A DNA stretch of 64,000 bases, from positions 35,765 through 99,764 of the forward strand of contig JADZBH010000009.1 in assembly GCA_020852175.1 (NCBI GenBank). Direction: 5' to 3'. The notes below the pieces were generated by a model. That model was not told the origin of the DNA, did no database searches, and saw nothing but the letters and a program-made list of their open reading frames with translations. The stretch comes from Bryobacterales bacterium (GTDB taxonomy: Bacteria > Acidobacteriota > Terriglobia > Bryobacterales > Bryobacteraceae). Positions 37,780-47,174 of the stretch are shown here, one piece after another. Positions within the stretch are counted from its first letter, which is position 1. Every line of letters starts with the position of its first letter. A program made the translations under genes and the position numbers.

Positions 37780-39888
37780 ATGCCCACCGAACCCCGCGCC
37801 AATCCGCTCGATCAGTTCTTTCAGTTTTCCCTGCTGGGCATGATCGCCGCCGGATACGGCGCCGTGGCCACGTCCGGCTCGCTCGACATGCCCAGCCTTG
37901 TCCTGCCCGCCGCCGCCCTGCTGGTCCGGCTGGCCCTGGTCACCGGACTGTTCCATTTCTCGCTCTCCGAACGCGCCGCATCGCTGCTGGCACTCGCCTA
38001 CATCGTCTTTTACCCCGTCGACTACCTGTTCCTTTCCAACGAGTTCCTCCGCTCCACGGTCCACCTGGTCTTCTTCATTGGCTCCGTCCTGCTGCTGAAG
38101 GCCTCCACGCACCGCGATTTCCGCCTGCTCGAACTCATCGCCTTCCTACAGATGCTGGCTGGCAGCGTCCTGTCGATTAACTCGCTCTATCTCCTCTTCC
38201 TCACCCTTTTCCTGCTGGCTTCGGTCGCCGCCCTCGCCGCGGGCGAGGTCCATGCCAAGCTCGCATCAAGCGCGCGCGTCACCTACGCCACGCTGCGCGG
38301 CGCGCGGCGCGGCCTGGCGCTGCTTAGCCTTTCCGCATTTGCCGCCATTCTCGGCCTCGGCGTCATGTTCTTCGTCCTGCTGCCTCGCACCGCCCATGCC
38401 GCGCTGGGCCACCTTCTGCCGGGCCGTTTCCATCTGGCGGGTTTTTCCAACGAAGTCACGCTCGGCCAGATCGGCGAGATCCGCCTTAGTTCCACCCCCG
38501 TGATGCACACGCGCCTGTACACCTCCTCGGCTGGAATCGATCTGAAGTGGCGCGGCGCCACACTCTCCCAATTCGATGGACGCCGGTGGTTCAACGACGT
38601 GGACCGGGGCGAGACCATTCCCACGCTCAAGAACCAGGCACGGCTGGCCACGCTCGAACAACAAAGCCGTCCGGGCCGCCGCATCCAGTACGAGGTTCAA
38701 CTCAAGTCCGCCACCGACGATGTCCTCTTCTTTCTCGGCATCCCGGAGATGATCTTCATCGACTCGCCCCAGATCATCCGCACCTCGGCTGGCGGCTTCC
38801 GCGCGGGTAGCCTGTCGCCATCCCGCTACGAAGCCACCTCGTTCCTCGATAATCCGCTCACACCTCCGCTGACGCCGCCGGTGCTGTCGGCCGAATCCCG
38901 CCGCCTCCACCTTCAGACGCCGCCGATGGACCCGGCCGTCTCCCGCCTCGCCCACTCCCTTACGGCCTCCCGCCTCACCTCGGAGGCCAAGGCCCGCGTC
39001 ATCGAAAACCATCTCCGCACACGCTACGGCTACACCACGCAACTGCTCTCCCATCCGGTCGGCGACCCGATCGCCCACTTCCTCTTCACGCGCCGAGAGG
39101 GGCATTGCGAATACTTCGCCTCCGCCATGGCCGTCATGCTCCGCGACATTGGCATTCCTTCCCGCATCGTCACCGGCTTCCAGAGCGGAACCTTCAACCC
39201 AATCTCGAACTGGTACCTGGTCCGCTCTTCCGACGCCCACGCGTGGGTCGAGGCGTGGATCGACGGCCGCGGCTGGGTCGCCTTCGACCCCACTCCCTCG
39301 GGTCCGGCTCCGGGCCTGGCCCCCTTCTGGCACTCCGCCGCTCTCTACCTCGACGCTCTGGAGCTTTTCTGGCAGGACTGGGTGATGAGCTATGACCTTG
39401 AACGCCAGTTCATTCTCGCCAACCGCGTCGGCCAGAATCTGAGCCTACCCGCCTGGACAGGCCAAGGCCCGTCCGACTATCTCCGCCAGGCCTGGCACGC
39501 CCTGGTCTCCTCCATCGACCGCCGCGCCGCCGCGCTCGCCGCCTCGGTGTGCGCCGCTGTCTTCCTGTTGTGGCTGTTCGCTCCCCGTCTCTGGACCGTG
39601 TGGCGCCGCCGCCGGACCGACCGGCTTCTCCGGAGCCGGCCCGCGCAATCCTCCGATGCCACGCTGCTATATGAACGGCTTTTGGCCGCCCTCCACCTGC
39701 GCGGCAACGAGAAACCCGGCTGGCTTACCCCGCGCGAATTCGCCCGCACCCTCGGCAACTCTCCCCATGCTCCGCTGGTTCATGAGGCCACCGAGCTTTA
39801 TCACGAACTCCGCTACGGCGCCCGCAGCCAGCCGGTTCACCGTCTGCTGGACATCGTCACTACCCTCGAACGGAGCCAGCGCCCGTGA
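37780..39888 (+). CDS. TgpA-like membrane protein: DUF3488 + transglutaminase + DUF4129
   Basis: A 702-residue protein. The first 200 residues or so hold about six membrane helices (DUF3488-type, ending in GLGVMFFVLLPRT). The external part (about 200-560) carries a transglutaminase-like domain: Cys in EGHCEYFASAMAVMLR, His in SSDAHAWVEAW and Asp in FDPTP, so the triad is intact. One more membrane helix (about 585-605) and a DUF4129-like cytoplasmic end follow. It overlaps the FAD oxidoreductase by 4 bp. Related TgpA proteins are essential in Pseudomonas; the substrate is unknown. Confidence 0.93.
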   Translation: MPTEPRANPLDQFFQFSLLGMIAAGYGAVATSGSLDMPSLVLPAAALLVRLALVTGLFHFSLSERAASLLALAYIVFYPVDYLFLSNEFLRSTVHLVFFIGSVLLLKASTHRDFRLLELIAFLQMLAGSVLSINSLYLLFLTLFLLASVAALAAGEVHAKLASSARVTYATLRGARRGLALLSLSAFAAILGLGVMFFVLLPRTAHAALGHLLPGRFHLAGFSNEVTLGQIGEIRLSSTPVMHTRLYTSSAGIDLKWRGATLSQFDGRRWFNDVDRGETIPTLKNQARLATLEQQSRPGRRIQYEVQLKSATDDVLFFLGIPEMIFIDSPQIIRTSAGGFRAGSLSPSRYEATSFLDNPLTPPLTPPVLSAESRRLHLQTPPMDPAVSRLAHSLTASRLTSEAKARVIENHLRTRYGYTTQLLSHPVGDPIAHFLFTRREGHCEYFASAMAVMLRDIGIPSRIVTGFQSGTFNPISNWYLVRSSDAHAWVEAWIDGRGWVAFDPTPSGPAPGLAPFWHSAALYLDALELFWQDWVMSYDLERQFILANRVGQNLSLPAWTGQGPSDYLRQAWHALVSSIDRRAAALAASVCAAVFLLWLFAPRLWTVWRRRRTDRLLRSRPAQSSDATLLYERLLAALHLRGNEKPGWLTPREFARTLGNSPHAPLVHEATELYHELRYGARSQPVHRLLDIVTTLERSQRP

Positions 39889-41390
39889 GCGCTCCCTCCC
39901 GGCGCGGCTTTGCCACGGCCCTGATCGGGCTTACCGTCAAAGCCGAAACCACCATCACCGGCTCGTTTGCCGACCGCTCCACGGCCTCCGGCCACCGGCT
40001 TCGCGACCATGCCCGCTTCCCCGCGCCGGCACGCCACCTGCGCGTCCCTGTGGTCATCGTGGGCGGCGGTTGCGCGGGGCTGTGCGCGGCCTGGCGTCTC
40101 CTGAAACGCGGCTTTCGGGATTTTGTCCTCCTGGAACTGGAGGACTCCCCCGGCGGCAACGCACGTCATGGGCGGAATGAGGTTTCGGCCTACCCTTGGG
40201 CCGCCCACTACCTGCCAGTGCCCGGCGCGCATTCCACCGAGGTTCGCGAACTTTGCCAGGAGTTCGGACTGGTGCGGGACGGCCATTGGGAGGAGCGGCA
40301 CCTGTGCCACTCCCCCCAGGAACGCCTTTTCCTTCATGGCCGCTGGCAGGAGTCCCTGGAACCCGACATCGGCTCCACCAAACGCGACCACGCGCAGTTC
40401 CGCCGCTTCCAGCAGTTGATCGGAGAGGCTCGCGCATCGGGCCAGTTCACCATTCCCATGCAGCGCGGCGCTCCGGCCTCGTCCCCGCTCGACCGGCTCT
40501 CCTTCGACCAGTGGCTCCGCTCCCACGGACTCGATTCGGAGTACCTGCACTGGTACTGCGGCTACGCCACGCGCGACGACTACGGCTCGCTCGCCGCCGA
40601 TACCTCGGCCTGGGCAGGCATTCACTACTTCGCCGCCCGGGAGCCCGAGGACAAAGGGCCGCTCACCTGGCCCGAGGGCAACCACTGGCTCGTCGGAAAG
40701 CTCCTGGAACGTGTCCAACCCCACGTCCGCACCGGACAGATGGTGCATCGCATCGAACGCCGCGGCTCGCGCCGCCGCGTCTACTGTGGAGACACTCAAT
40801 ACGATTGCGACACAGTCATTTTCGCGGCGCCCAGTTTCCTCGCGCCCTATCTCATCGAAGACGCGCCGCCCTCACCCCCCCTGGCCTACTCTCCCTGGCT
40901 CGTCGCCAACCTTACACTCGACCGTCCACCCGACGAACGCGGCTTTCCGCTGTGTTGGGACAACGTCCTGTACAACTCCGCCGCCCTTGGCTATGTCAAT
41001 GCCACGCACCAGTCGCTGGCCACCCGCCAGGAACGGAACGTCTGGACATACTACTGGGCACTGGCCTCGACGCCGCCGGCCTTGGCCCGCCGCACTCTGA
41101 TCGAACGTCCCTGGGCCCAATGGCGCGACCTGATCCTGAACGACCTGCAACGCGCCCACCCCAACATCCGCGCCTGTGTTTCACGCATCGACATCATGCG
41201 CCTGGGCCATGCCATGCCGCGCCCCACGCCTGGATTCCTCGAATCCAGGCCGCGCCTGGCCCTGGCCGCACAGGAGGGTTCGCTGCTGTACGCCCACTCA
41301 GACCTGAGCGGGGTATCCCTGTTTGAAGAGGCGCAATTCCGCGGTTACCGGGCGGCGGACCGGTTCCTGCGGCGCGCCGGCCGCGCCTGA
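39885..41390 (+). CDS. FAD-dependent oxidoreductase (amine oxidase-like)
   Basis: A 501-residue flavoprotein starting at GTG in a GTGA overlap. The dinucleotide-binding core is VIVGGGCAGLCAAWRL (about 55-70) followed by the FAD-ribose acidic residue in LLELEDSPGG. A second conserved part is DTVIFAAPSFLAPYL. A C-terminal SGVSLFEEAQFRGYRAAD matches the FAD-binding end of amine oxidases. An N-terminal SRRGFATALIG may be a twin-arginine signal. Likely oxidises an amine or related compound outside the cytoplasm; substrate unknown. Confidence 0.85.
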   Translation: MSAPSRRGFATALIGLTVKAETTITGSFADRSTASGHRLRDHARFPAPARHLRVPVVIVGGGCAGLCAAWRLLKRGFRDFVLLELEDSPGGNARHGRNEVSAYPWAAHYLPVPGAHSTEVRELCQEFGLVRDGHWEERHLCHSPQERLFLHGRWQESLEPDIGSTKRDHAQFRRFQQLIGEARASGQFTIPMQRGAPASSPLDRLSFDQWLRSHGLDSEYLHWYCGYATRDDYGSLAADTSAWAGIHYFAAREPEDKGPLTWPEGNHWLVGKLLERVQPHVRTGQMVHRIERRGSRRRVYCGDTQYDCDTVIFAAPSFLAPYLIEDAPPSPPLAYSPWLVANLTLDRPPDERGFPLCWDNVLYNSAALGYVNATHQSLATRQERNVWTYYWALASTPPALARRTLIERPWAQWRDLILNDLQRAHPNIRACVSRIDIMRLGHAMPRPTPGFLESRPRLALAAQEGSLLYAHSDLSGVSLFEEAQFRGYRAADRFLRRAGRA

Positions 41391-41407
41391 CCCGAGCGGG
41401 CAGGACG

Positions 41408-42034
41408 TTACCGGTACTTCCTGAGAACCGCCAGCACGCGCCCCTGCACCTGGACGTCAGAGGCTGGACGCATGATGGGCGACATCGCCGCGTTGGCCGG
41501 CTGCAACCGCACCATTCCTTCGGCCTCCTGGTAGAACCGCTTGAGTGTCGTCTCCATGCCGCCCACCAGCGCCACCACGATTTCGCCGTTCCTCGCCTGG
41601 TTGGCCTTTTCCACCAGCACGTAGTCGCCTTCGCAGATGTGGTCCTCGATCATCGACTCGCCCCGCACCTGCAACGCGAACGTGTTCCCCGCGCCCACGA
41701 AATCGCCGAAGTTCAGCGTCTCCGTGTTTTCGAACGTCTCCACCGGCGAACCAGCCGCGATCCGCCCGGCCAGGGGAATCTCCAGCGCGGCCGGCATCCG
41801 GCTCTCCGGACGCTCGTTGAAATACTTCTGCGACAGCTCCAGAGAACGGCTCTGGTTGAAGGTGCGAATCAGGTATCCGCGCGCCTCCAACGCCGAAATG
41901 TGCTTGTGAACGGTCGCCAGCGAAGCCAGTCCCAGCCCGCGCGCGATCTCTTCGTAGCTCGGACAATACCCGTTCTGGTTCACGAAATGAGCGATGAAGT
42001 CCAGAACTTCCTTCTGCCGTGGAGTAAGCGCCAT
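41408..42034 (-). CDS. lexA: SOS repressor LexA
   Basis: The ATG at 42034 follows AAGGAGA. The 208-residue protein has an N-terminal winged helix (LTPRQKEVLDFI, then YEEIARGLGLASLATVHKHISALEARGY). The self-cleavage Ala-Gly is in RIAAGSP (about residue 93). The Ser is in VRGESMIED and the Lys in METTLKRF, so the catalytic dyad is complete. No clear SOS box is visible upstream, in line with Acidobacteria where the operator is not known to me. It is followed by 113 bp to the sulfatase gene. Confidence 0.95.
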   Translation of the reverse strand: MALTPRQKEVLDFIAHFVNQNGYCPSYEEIARGLGLASLATVHKHISALEARGYLIRTFNQSRSLELSQKYFNERPESRMPAALEIPLAGRIAAGSPVETFENTETLNFGDFVGAGNTFALQVRGESMIEDHICEGDYVLVEKANQARNGEIVVALVGGMETTLKRFYQEAEGMVRLQPANAAMSPIMRPASDVQVQGRVLAVLRKYR

Positions 42035-42146
42035 GGTTCTCCTTTTCTTCCCGAGGGCTCGCTTATTATTTTGGCGAAGAAGGGGAAAATTTGCAAGAAA
42101 AAAGGCGAACAACAAACGAAACAAAAATTACTAAAAATGTTCTTGT

Positions 42147-43490
42147 CTACACGCGAGCGAACCCGTCCCCGGTCGTCCGGCTCCACTCGGATAGCATGGC
42201 GCGGTGCCGTTCCAGTTCCGGTTTCGCGCCGGGTTCGCCCGCCAGATTCACCACCTCGCCCGGGTCTTTTTCCAGGTCGAACAACTGCTCGGCCTGCGCT
42301 CCGGTCCGGAAAACGATGTATTTGTAGCGCTCGCTGCGAACCATCCGCCCATCCCTTTCCGCGTCGCGGTAGCGCAGTTCGCTCACCACGTACGGGCGCG
42401 GCTGATCCTTACGCAGGCTGAGGCCGCGCATCTCGCGAGGGCCGTCGATTCCGGCGTAGTCGCACAGCGTCGGCAGGATGTCCAGCAGCGAGACGAGCCG
42501 CCCCGAAACGCCCCGTTGCACGCCAGGACCGGCCAGTACGAACGGCACATGCACGCTTTCCTCGTAAAGCGACGCCTTCTGCACCCAGCGGTGCGCGCCC
42601 AGTCCTTCGCCGTGGTCCGATGTGAAACACACCACCGTCTTTCTGTCCAGACCGGCATCGTGCAGCGCCTGAAGAACAGTGCCGATGTGGTGGTCCACGG
42701 CTTCCACCATCCGGTAGTAATCGTGGACGTACTCGCGCACGTCGTTCCGCAGCCATTCGGCGGCGATCCCCACGGCCTGAGACATCGTATCGTAACCCGA
42801 GGTCCTGTGAAACCGCACGGCTTCGGGCTCGTCCACGCCCAGGCCCATGTTCGCGGGCGCGGGTGGAAACCGCCGCGGGTTGGCGTGGCTACGCGCCCCC
42901 TTGTGCTGCCGGATCCACTCGCAGATGTCGTGGGGGTTCATGAACGACGCCACCATTAGGAACGGCTCCTGCGGCTTCTTCCGCAGCCACTGGGAGCAGG
43001 CATGCGCCACCGGTTCGTCCATATCCTTTCCGTAGGTGCTGCCGCCCACCAGTTTTTCGAACCCCGTCATGCCGTCGAACGGCTTCGGCAGGTGCCACTT
43101 TCCGGCGTACACGGTCTTATAGCCCGAGGCGGTGAACACCTCGCCCATCGTGGGAATCCCTTCACGGATCGAGCGTCCGTTCACCTCGACTCCGGTTTCG
43201 TGCGGCATGCGCGAGGTAAAGATGCTCGACCGCGACGGCGAACACACGGGGTAGGCGCAATAGGCCTCGGTGAACGTGCGGCCGCGCGCCGCCAGCGAGT
43301 CCATGGCCGGCGTTTTCAAATAGGGGTTGCCCGCGCCCGACCAGGCATCATGCGACTGCTGGTCCGTCATGACCAGCAGCACGTTCGGCCGCTCCACCGC
43401 CGCTTCGTCGGCGCGCGAAACAGCGGGCGCAGCCTGCATCGCCGCGCCCGCCAGGATGGTTCGTCTTGTGAAGGCCCGTGTCGTGATCAC
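42147..43490 (-). CDS. Type I sulfatase (Tat-exported)
   Basis: The start is placed at GTG 43490 because TATGAT ends six bases upstream and the product then begins with a Tat-like TRRTILAG; an upstream GTG at 43508 is possible. The 447-residue enzyme has the formylglycine signature C-S-P-S-R (YPVCSPSRSSIF) and VLLVMTDQQSHDAW for metal binding. KWHLPKPFD and the later GPTLGAHRW-type metal ligands (SDHGEGLGAHRW) also match. It removes sulfate esters from organic substrates outside the cell. The VIT-VWA gene lies 33 bp upstream. Confidence 0.92.
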   Translation of the reverse strand: MITTRAFTRRTILAGAAMQAAPAVSRADEAAVERPNVLLVMTDQQSHDAWSGAGNPYLKTPAMDSLAARGRTFTEAYCAYPVCSPSRSSIFTSRMPHETGVEVNGRSIREGIPTMGEVFTASGYKTVYAGKWHLPKPFDGMTGFEKLVGGSTYGKDMDEPVAHACSQWLRKKPQEPFLMVASFMNPHDICEWIRQHKGARSHANPRRFPPAPANMGLGVDEPEAVRFHRTSGYDTMSQAVGIAAEWLRNDVREYVHDYYRMVEAVDHHIGTVLQALHDAGLDRKTVVCFTSDHGEGLGAHRWVQKASLYEESVHVPFVLAGPGVQRGVSGRLVSLLDILPTLCDYAGIDGPREMRGLSLRKDQPRPYVVSELRYRDAERDGRMVRSERYKYIVFRTGAQAEQLFDLEKDPGEVVNLAGEPGAKPELERHRAMLSEWSRTTGDGFARV

Positions 43491-43496
43491 GCCGCG

Positions 43497-43502
43497 ATCA
43501 TA
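43497..43502 (-). promoter_or_regulatory. -10-like TATGAT ending 6 nt before the sulfatase start
   Basis: On the minus strand TATGAT, six bases, then GTG at 43490, giving a leaderless mRNA if used. It lies just after the stop of the VIT-VWA gene. Confidence 0.5.
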
Positions 43503-43523
43503 CCGCACGGGCCCTTTCCCGCT

Positions 43524-45902
43524 CTACGGCTGGCCCATGTCGAAGCTCACAAAGATCACCGCCGCCACGCGGGCCAGCGCCTCCAGTTTCGCCGCGTCAA
43601 TGGTTCCCATCACCAGTTTCGCGCCGTCGGGTTGCGACGTCACGGCCAGCCCGGACTCCTTCAGTTGGCGCAGCACCTCCGCCGAGGCGTCCGACAACCA
43701 CACCTTCACGCGCACCGTGCCGGTTTTGCCGTGCAGCGCCGCGTCCAGTTTGGCCGCCGCGCCGGTCTGCGCTTTGTCCCTTTCCACAAGGACCCGGTCC
43801 TCCGCCTGGCGGTGTTCCGGTTTCGGCGCGGAGTTCGGCGGTGTCGAAGGCGCGGGAACGCCGCCCAGGAATCCGATCGCCTGTCCAACGCTCCTGGTCA
43901 GAGGCGCGCGCGCATAGGAGGCGGCGGCCAGCTTTTCGGTGCGATCGCCGAACACGCCCTCGTGGCTCACTCCGCTGGGCATCTCCACCGGCACATCGAT
44001 CCGCACCGAACGTCCGCCCTCGTTCACCACCTTCTCTTCCACGGCCACGAAGCTGGTGAACTGGGTCAGCATCCGGTAGTCCATCCCCAGCTTGGTGATC
44101 TGCGTCTTCAGGCTCTCGCTGAGCGTGCCGCGTTGCAGGCCCTGCCAGTCCTGGCTCATCAGATCGTCCACCTTGGCCCGCGCCCACAGCGTGGCCAGCA
44201 CGTCGTGTTCCGGTTGTTCGCCCGGAAACGCCACATGCACTTCGCGCGACCAGGCGCGTCCGGCCAGTTTGCCGCGCACGCGCAGCGTACCGCTACCCGC
44301 CGCGTCATACCGCCCCTTGATCACCAGCGGCTTGGCGCTGAACAGGTCCGGCAGCCGTTTGGGGTAGACCTCGCTGACGTTCAGACCGCCCCAGTCCAGT
44401 TCCAGGTCGGTCAACAAGGGCGTCCTTACCCGTTCGTGGAAGCGTTTCGCCGCCGCCGAACCGTCGTCGTTCAGGGCGACATACTCCACTTCGCCCCGGC
44501 CCTCTTCGGCCATCCTGTCCAGCAGGAACCGGTTCACCGAGCTGCCGATGCCGAAGCTGAACACGCGGGCGTTGGGGTGGCGCCGCACCTCGCCGATCAC
44601 CTCCATGTCGTTGCCCACATAGCCGTCGGTCAGGAAGCACACCACGCGAAGATGCTCCTGGCTATCGGAAGGCTCCAGCGCCGCCCGGATCGCCTTCATC
44701 ATCTCGGTGCCGCCTCCGCCCGAGCGCGACAACAGGAACCGTTGCGCGGCCTGCACGTTGGCCGGCGTCGCCCGCACCGGCTGCGGAAACAGAATGTGCG
44801 TGTCACCGGCGAAGGTGATCAGGTTGAACGTGTCCCGTTCGTGCAGACCGTCCATGGCCAGCTTGATCACCTCTTTCGCCTTCTCGATGGGGAAGCCGGA
44901 CATCGAGCCCGAGGTGTCGATGACGAAGACGATCTCCTTCGGCGTGATCTCGCTTTCGGCGGGCCGATCGGGCGGTTGCAGCAGGAATGTGAAGAACCCG
45001 CCGCGGGAGTCCCGGTGCGTCAGCATCGCATCGGCCACCTTGCGCCCGGCCACGTCCCAGCTCATGCGGAAGTCCTTGTTCGGAATCTCGTTGGCGCCGC
45101 GCAGACGCAGCTCCGCGCGCCGCGCATCCTTCCTCACGATGTCCACCTCGTGCGAGGTGGAATTCACGGACTCGATCGCCACTCCGGCGTCCAGTTTCAC
45201 GGCCAGCGCGATGTCATGACCGGCGCGTGTCCCCTTGGCAGCCACGGGCGGCGTGATTTTCGAGGCGTCCGGCACCTGATTGGTGTCCGGCGACCAGCCG
45301 CCGCCCGACTGCCCCGTGGCGCTGCCCGGTATGTAGCGCGGCCCCACCACCATGGGAAAGGCGAACGAGTAGCTGCCGTCCTCGTAGGACAGCGATTCGA
45401 CGTAGCTGATCTCGATTTTCACCTTCGCGCCCGGCGGAATATTGGCCACCGACTGCGTGAAAATGTTGGGCCGTTCCTGGTCCAGCAGGCTGGCCAACTG
45501 GCCGCGGTTCCGGGCGTCTTCATAGATCTTCCGCGCCTCGTCCTTCGGCTTGATCCGCCCTTTCACCACACGCTCGCCGATCCGCATCGTCATATTGTCC
45601 ACGGCCGCCCGTTGTGACAACGGAAACGTGTAGACGGCCTCGATCGCGGTCGAATGCGGGTTGGTGAACTCCTGGGTGACGTTCACCCGCGCCAGCGGCC
45701 CGCTCACCTCGACCTTCACATCGGTGTGCTCCAGCGGGCACTGCCCCATGGCCTTGCCGTCGCGGTCAACCGCGTTCAACGCGCCTGCATTGGACTCGCC
45801 GGCAGGGGCTTCCGTCTTCGCCGCCGTGGTGCTTGTCCTAGTCCCAAGAGCCACGCCGAACAGGGCCAGCATCGCCAGGGAGAGTGCTTTTTCGATTGCC
45901 AT
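43524..45902 (-). CDS. VIT and VWA domain protein
   Basis: A 792-residue exported protein with a strong ribosome site (GAGGAGGAAGAAT). After a signal-like N-terminus (LALAMLALFGVALG-type) comes a VIT domain (about 55-180; VNVTQEFTNPHSTAIEAVYTF, YEDARNRGQLASLLDQE). The VWA domain (about 325-500) has a complete MIDAS site D-T-S-G-S (VFVIDTSGSMSG) and the Thr in RSGGGGTEMM. Proteins of this type bind metal through the MIDAS site and act in adhesion or complex assembly. It lies in a row with the sigma and anti-sigma genes above it, behind a hairpin at 45990. Confidence 0.92.
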   Translation of the reverse strand: MAIEKALSLAMLALFGVALGTRTSTTAAKTEAPAGESNAGALNAVDRDGKAMGQCPLEHTDVKVEVSGPLARVNVTQEFTNPHSTAIEAVYTFPLSQRAAVDNMTMRIGERVVKGRIKPKDEARKIYEDARNRGQLASLLDQERPNIFTQSVANIPPGAKVKIEISYVESLSYEDGSYSFAFPMVVGPRYIPGSATGQSGGGWSPDTNQVPDASKITPPVAAKGTRAGHDIALAVKLDAGVAIESVNSTSHEVDIVRKDARRAELRLRGANEIPNKDFRMSWDVAGRKVADAMLTHRDSRGGFFTFLLQPPDRPAESEITPKEIVFVIDTSGSMSGFPIEKAKEVIKLAMDGLHERDTFNLITFAGDTHILFPQPVRATPANVQAAQRFLLSRSGGGGTEMMKAIRAALEPSDSQEHLRVVCFLTDGYVGNDMEVIGEVRRHPNARVFSFGIGSSVNRFLLDRMAEEGRGEVEYVALNDDGSAAAKRFHERVRTPLLTDLELDWGGLNVSEVYPKRLPDLFSAKPLVIKGRYDAAGSGTLRVRGKLAGRAWSREVHVAFPGEQPEHDVLATLWARAKVDDLMSQDWQGLQRGTLSESLKTQITKLGMDYRMLTQFTSFVAVEEKVVNEGGRSVRIDVPVEMPSGVSHEGVFGDRTEKLAAASYARAPLTRSVGQAIGFLGGVPAPSTPPNSAPKPEHRQAEDRVLVERDKAQTGAAAKLDAALHGKTGTVRVKVWLSDASAEVLRQLKESGLAVTSQPDGAKLVMGTIDAAKLEALARVAAVIFVSFDMGQP

Positions 45903-45989
45903 ATTCTTCCTCCTCGTTCACCCGGGCCATCTGCCCGTCGCAGGAGGAATGCCGCCACAGGGCGGGGCCTTTCACGAATTCCAGGAATA

Positions 45990-46006
45990 ATTTCGCGCTT
46001 CGCGAA
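45990..46006. terminator. Short perfect hairpin between anti-sigma and VIT-VWA genes
   Basis: TTTCGCG-CTT-CGCGAAA, a perfect 7-bp stem. On the minus strand it is followed by TTATTCC, so it could be a weak terminator or attenuator for the anti-sigma transcript, or a protein-binding operator. Confidence 0.4.
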
Positions 46007-46016
46007 ACCAGCGCGT

Positions 46017-47174
46017 TCAGCGCGGCTTGAACTCGAGCCGCAGACGCACCTCGCGGCCCGCCGGCATGGAGGACTTCGCCGCGTCCTGCGCGGCTTCCCG
46101 GGCGGCCTCCCTCGCCGCCGCGGCCGGCGCGGGAGCGGCCGGGGCCGCCCCACCCACAACGCCGCCGCCCGTCTGGGACTGCGCCTGGGACCGTGACCGG
46201 AACAGATTCCCCGTGACCGGCGCCACGGCGATGGCCACCTCCACCGGCTCATCCCCCGGAGCCATCCCAGCCGCCTCCGGCAGATAGTAGGTGCGGCCCG
46301 GCTGCACGGAGATCGACTGCGCCACCGCGCGGCCCACCACCATCGTCAGGCGCCCGGCCTCGGGAGGCCGCACGCGAAACCGCACGCGATCCCCCTTCTT
46401 CAAGGCGCCCAACTCGACCGCTTCGAACCGCCCCGCCACCTCGCGTTCCACCTGGAGTTCCAACGCCGCGCCCGCCGCCGCGTCCAACTGCGCTTCCGCC
46501 TTGTCCGGCTCGTCGCGCACGGTCTTCTTCTCCGCCGGTGCGGAAGCCAGCGCGGATAACTCCGTCTTCGGAGCCTCGGCCATCTGCCGCACGTCAGCCG
46601 GCGGCGGCGCGCGCAGCTCTTCCTGCGTGGCTTTCGCCGGAGGTTGTGCGACGGGCTTCGGCTGAACTGGCGCCGCCGTTGGTTTCGCCACTGGCGGGGC
46701 TGCCGGGGCGGGCGCCTCAGCCTGGGTCTTCATTTGATGCACCGCCGCCATCTCCACAGGCTTCTTCTCTTCGTGGCGCCCTACGACGAAAATCAACGCC
46801 AGTCCCGCGGCCAAGGCCGGAGCCAGCCACCACATCCAGCGCAGATTCCTGTTTTTTTCCGGCGTTGGCAAGGGAGTTGGCGGAGCCGCCGGAGCCTCCC
46901 TGCTCATTGCCATCGCCGGACGCGGCAAGGCGGGCGCCATCCGCGCCGCCGCGAGCAGTTCCTCGTCCATCACTTCCACGGGAGCCAGCCGCGCCCGCAA
47001 ACGGGACCGGAACACAGGATCGGCCAGCGCGTCGCGCAGGGCTTCTTCATCGGCCAGAGCGTCGAACAACTGCTGGTCCTCCAGGGCGGCCCGCATCAGT
47101 TCGCCACGCTCGGAGCCGGTGAGCGTTCCCGCCGCGAACCCGCCCAGCAGGCGTTCCAACTCGCGCGCGTTCAT
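46017..47174 (-). CDS. Anti-sigma-factor-like membrane protein with Ala/Pro-rich linker
   Basis: The ATG at 47174 follows GGGAGG and overlaps the sigma factor stop by 4 bp. The 385-residue protein has a helical N-terminus (about 1-90) that resembles anti-sigma domains without the zinc-binding His-Cys set. One membrane helix (about 114-132) follows. Then there is a long Ala/Pro/Lys linker, a C-terminal DUF4384-like beta domain (LKKGDRVRFRVRPPEAGRL, about 265-330), and a tail rich in Ala, Gln and Gly. It probably holds its cognate sigma factor until an envelope signal arrives. Confidence 0.8.
   Translation of the reverse strand: MNARELERLLGGFAAGTLTGSERGELMRAALEDQQLFDALADEEALRDALADPVFRSRLRARLAPVEVMDEELLAAARMAPALPRPAMAMSREAPAAPPTPLPTPEKNRNLRWMWWLAPALAAGLALIFVVGRHEEKKPVEMAAVHQMKTQAEAPAPAAPPVAKPTAAPVQPKPVAQPPAKATQEELRAPPPADVRQMAEAPKTELSALASAPAEKKTVRDEPDKAEAQLDAAAGAALELQVEREVAGRFEAVELGALKKGDRVRFRVRPPEAGRLTMVVGRAVAQSISVQPGRTYYLPEAAGMAPGDEPVEVAIAVAPVTGNLFRSRSQAQSQTGGGVVGGAAPAAPAPAAAAREAAREAAQDAAKSSMPAGREVRLRLEFKPR

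Noticed and set aside
42035..42146. SOS box upstream of lexA
   Set aside because: No inverted repeat resembling known LexA operators (such as GAAC-N4-GTTC or CTG-N10-CAG) is found; GTTCTTGTCTAC nearby is not a convincing half-site pair.
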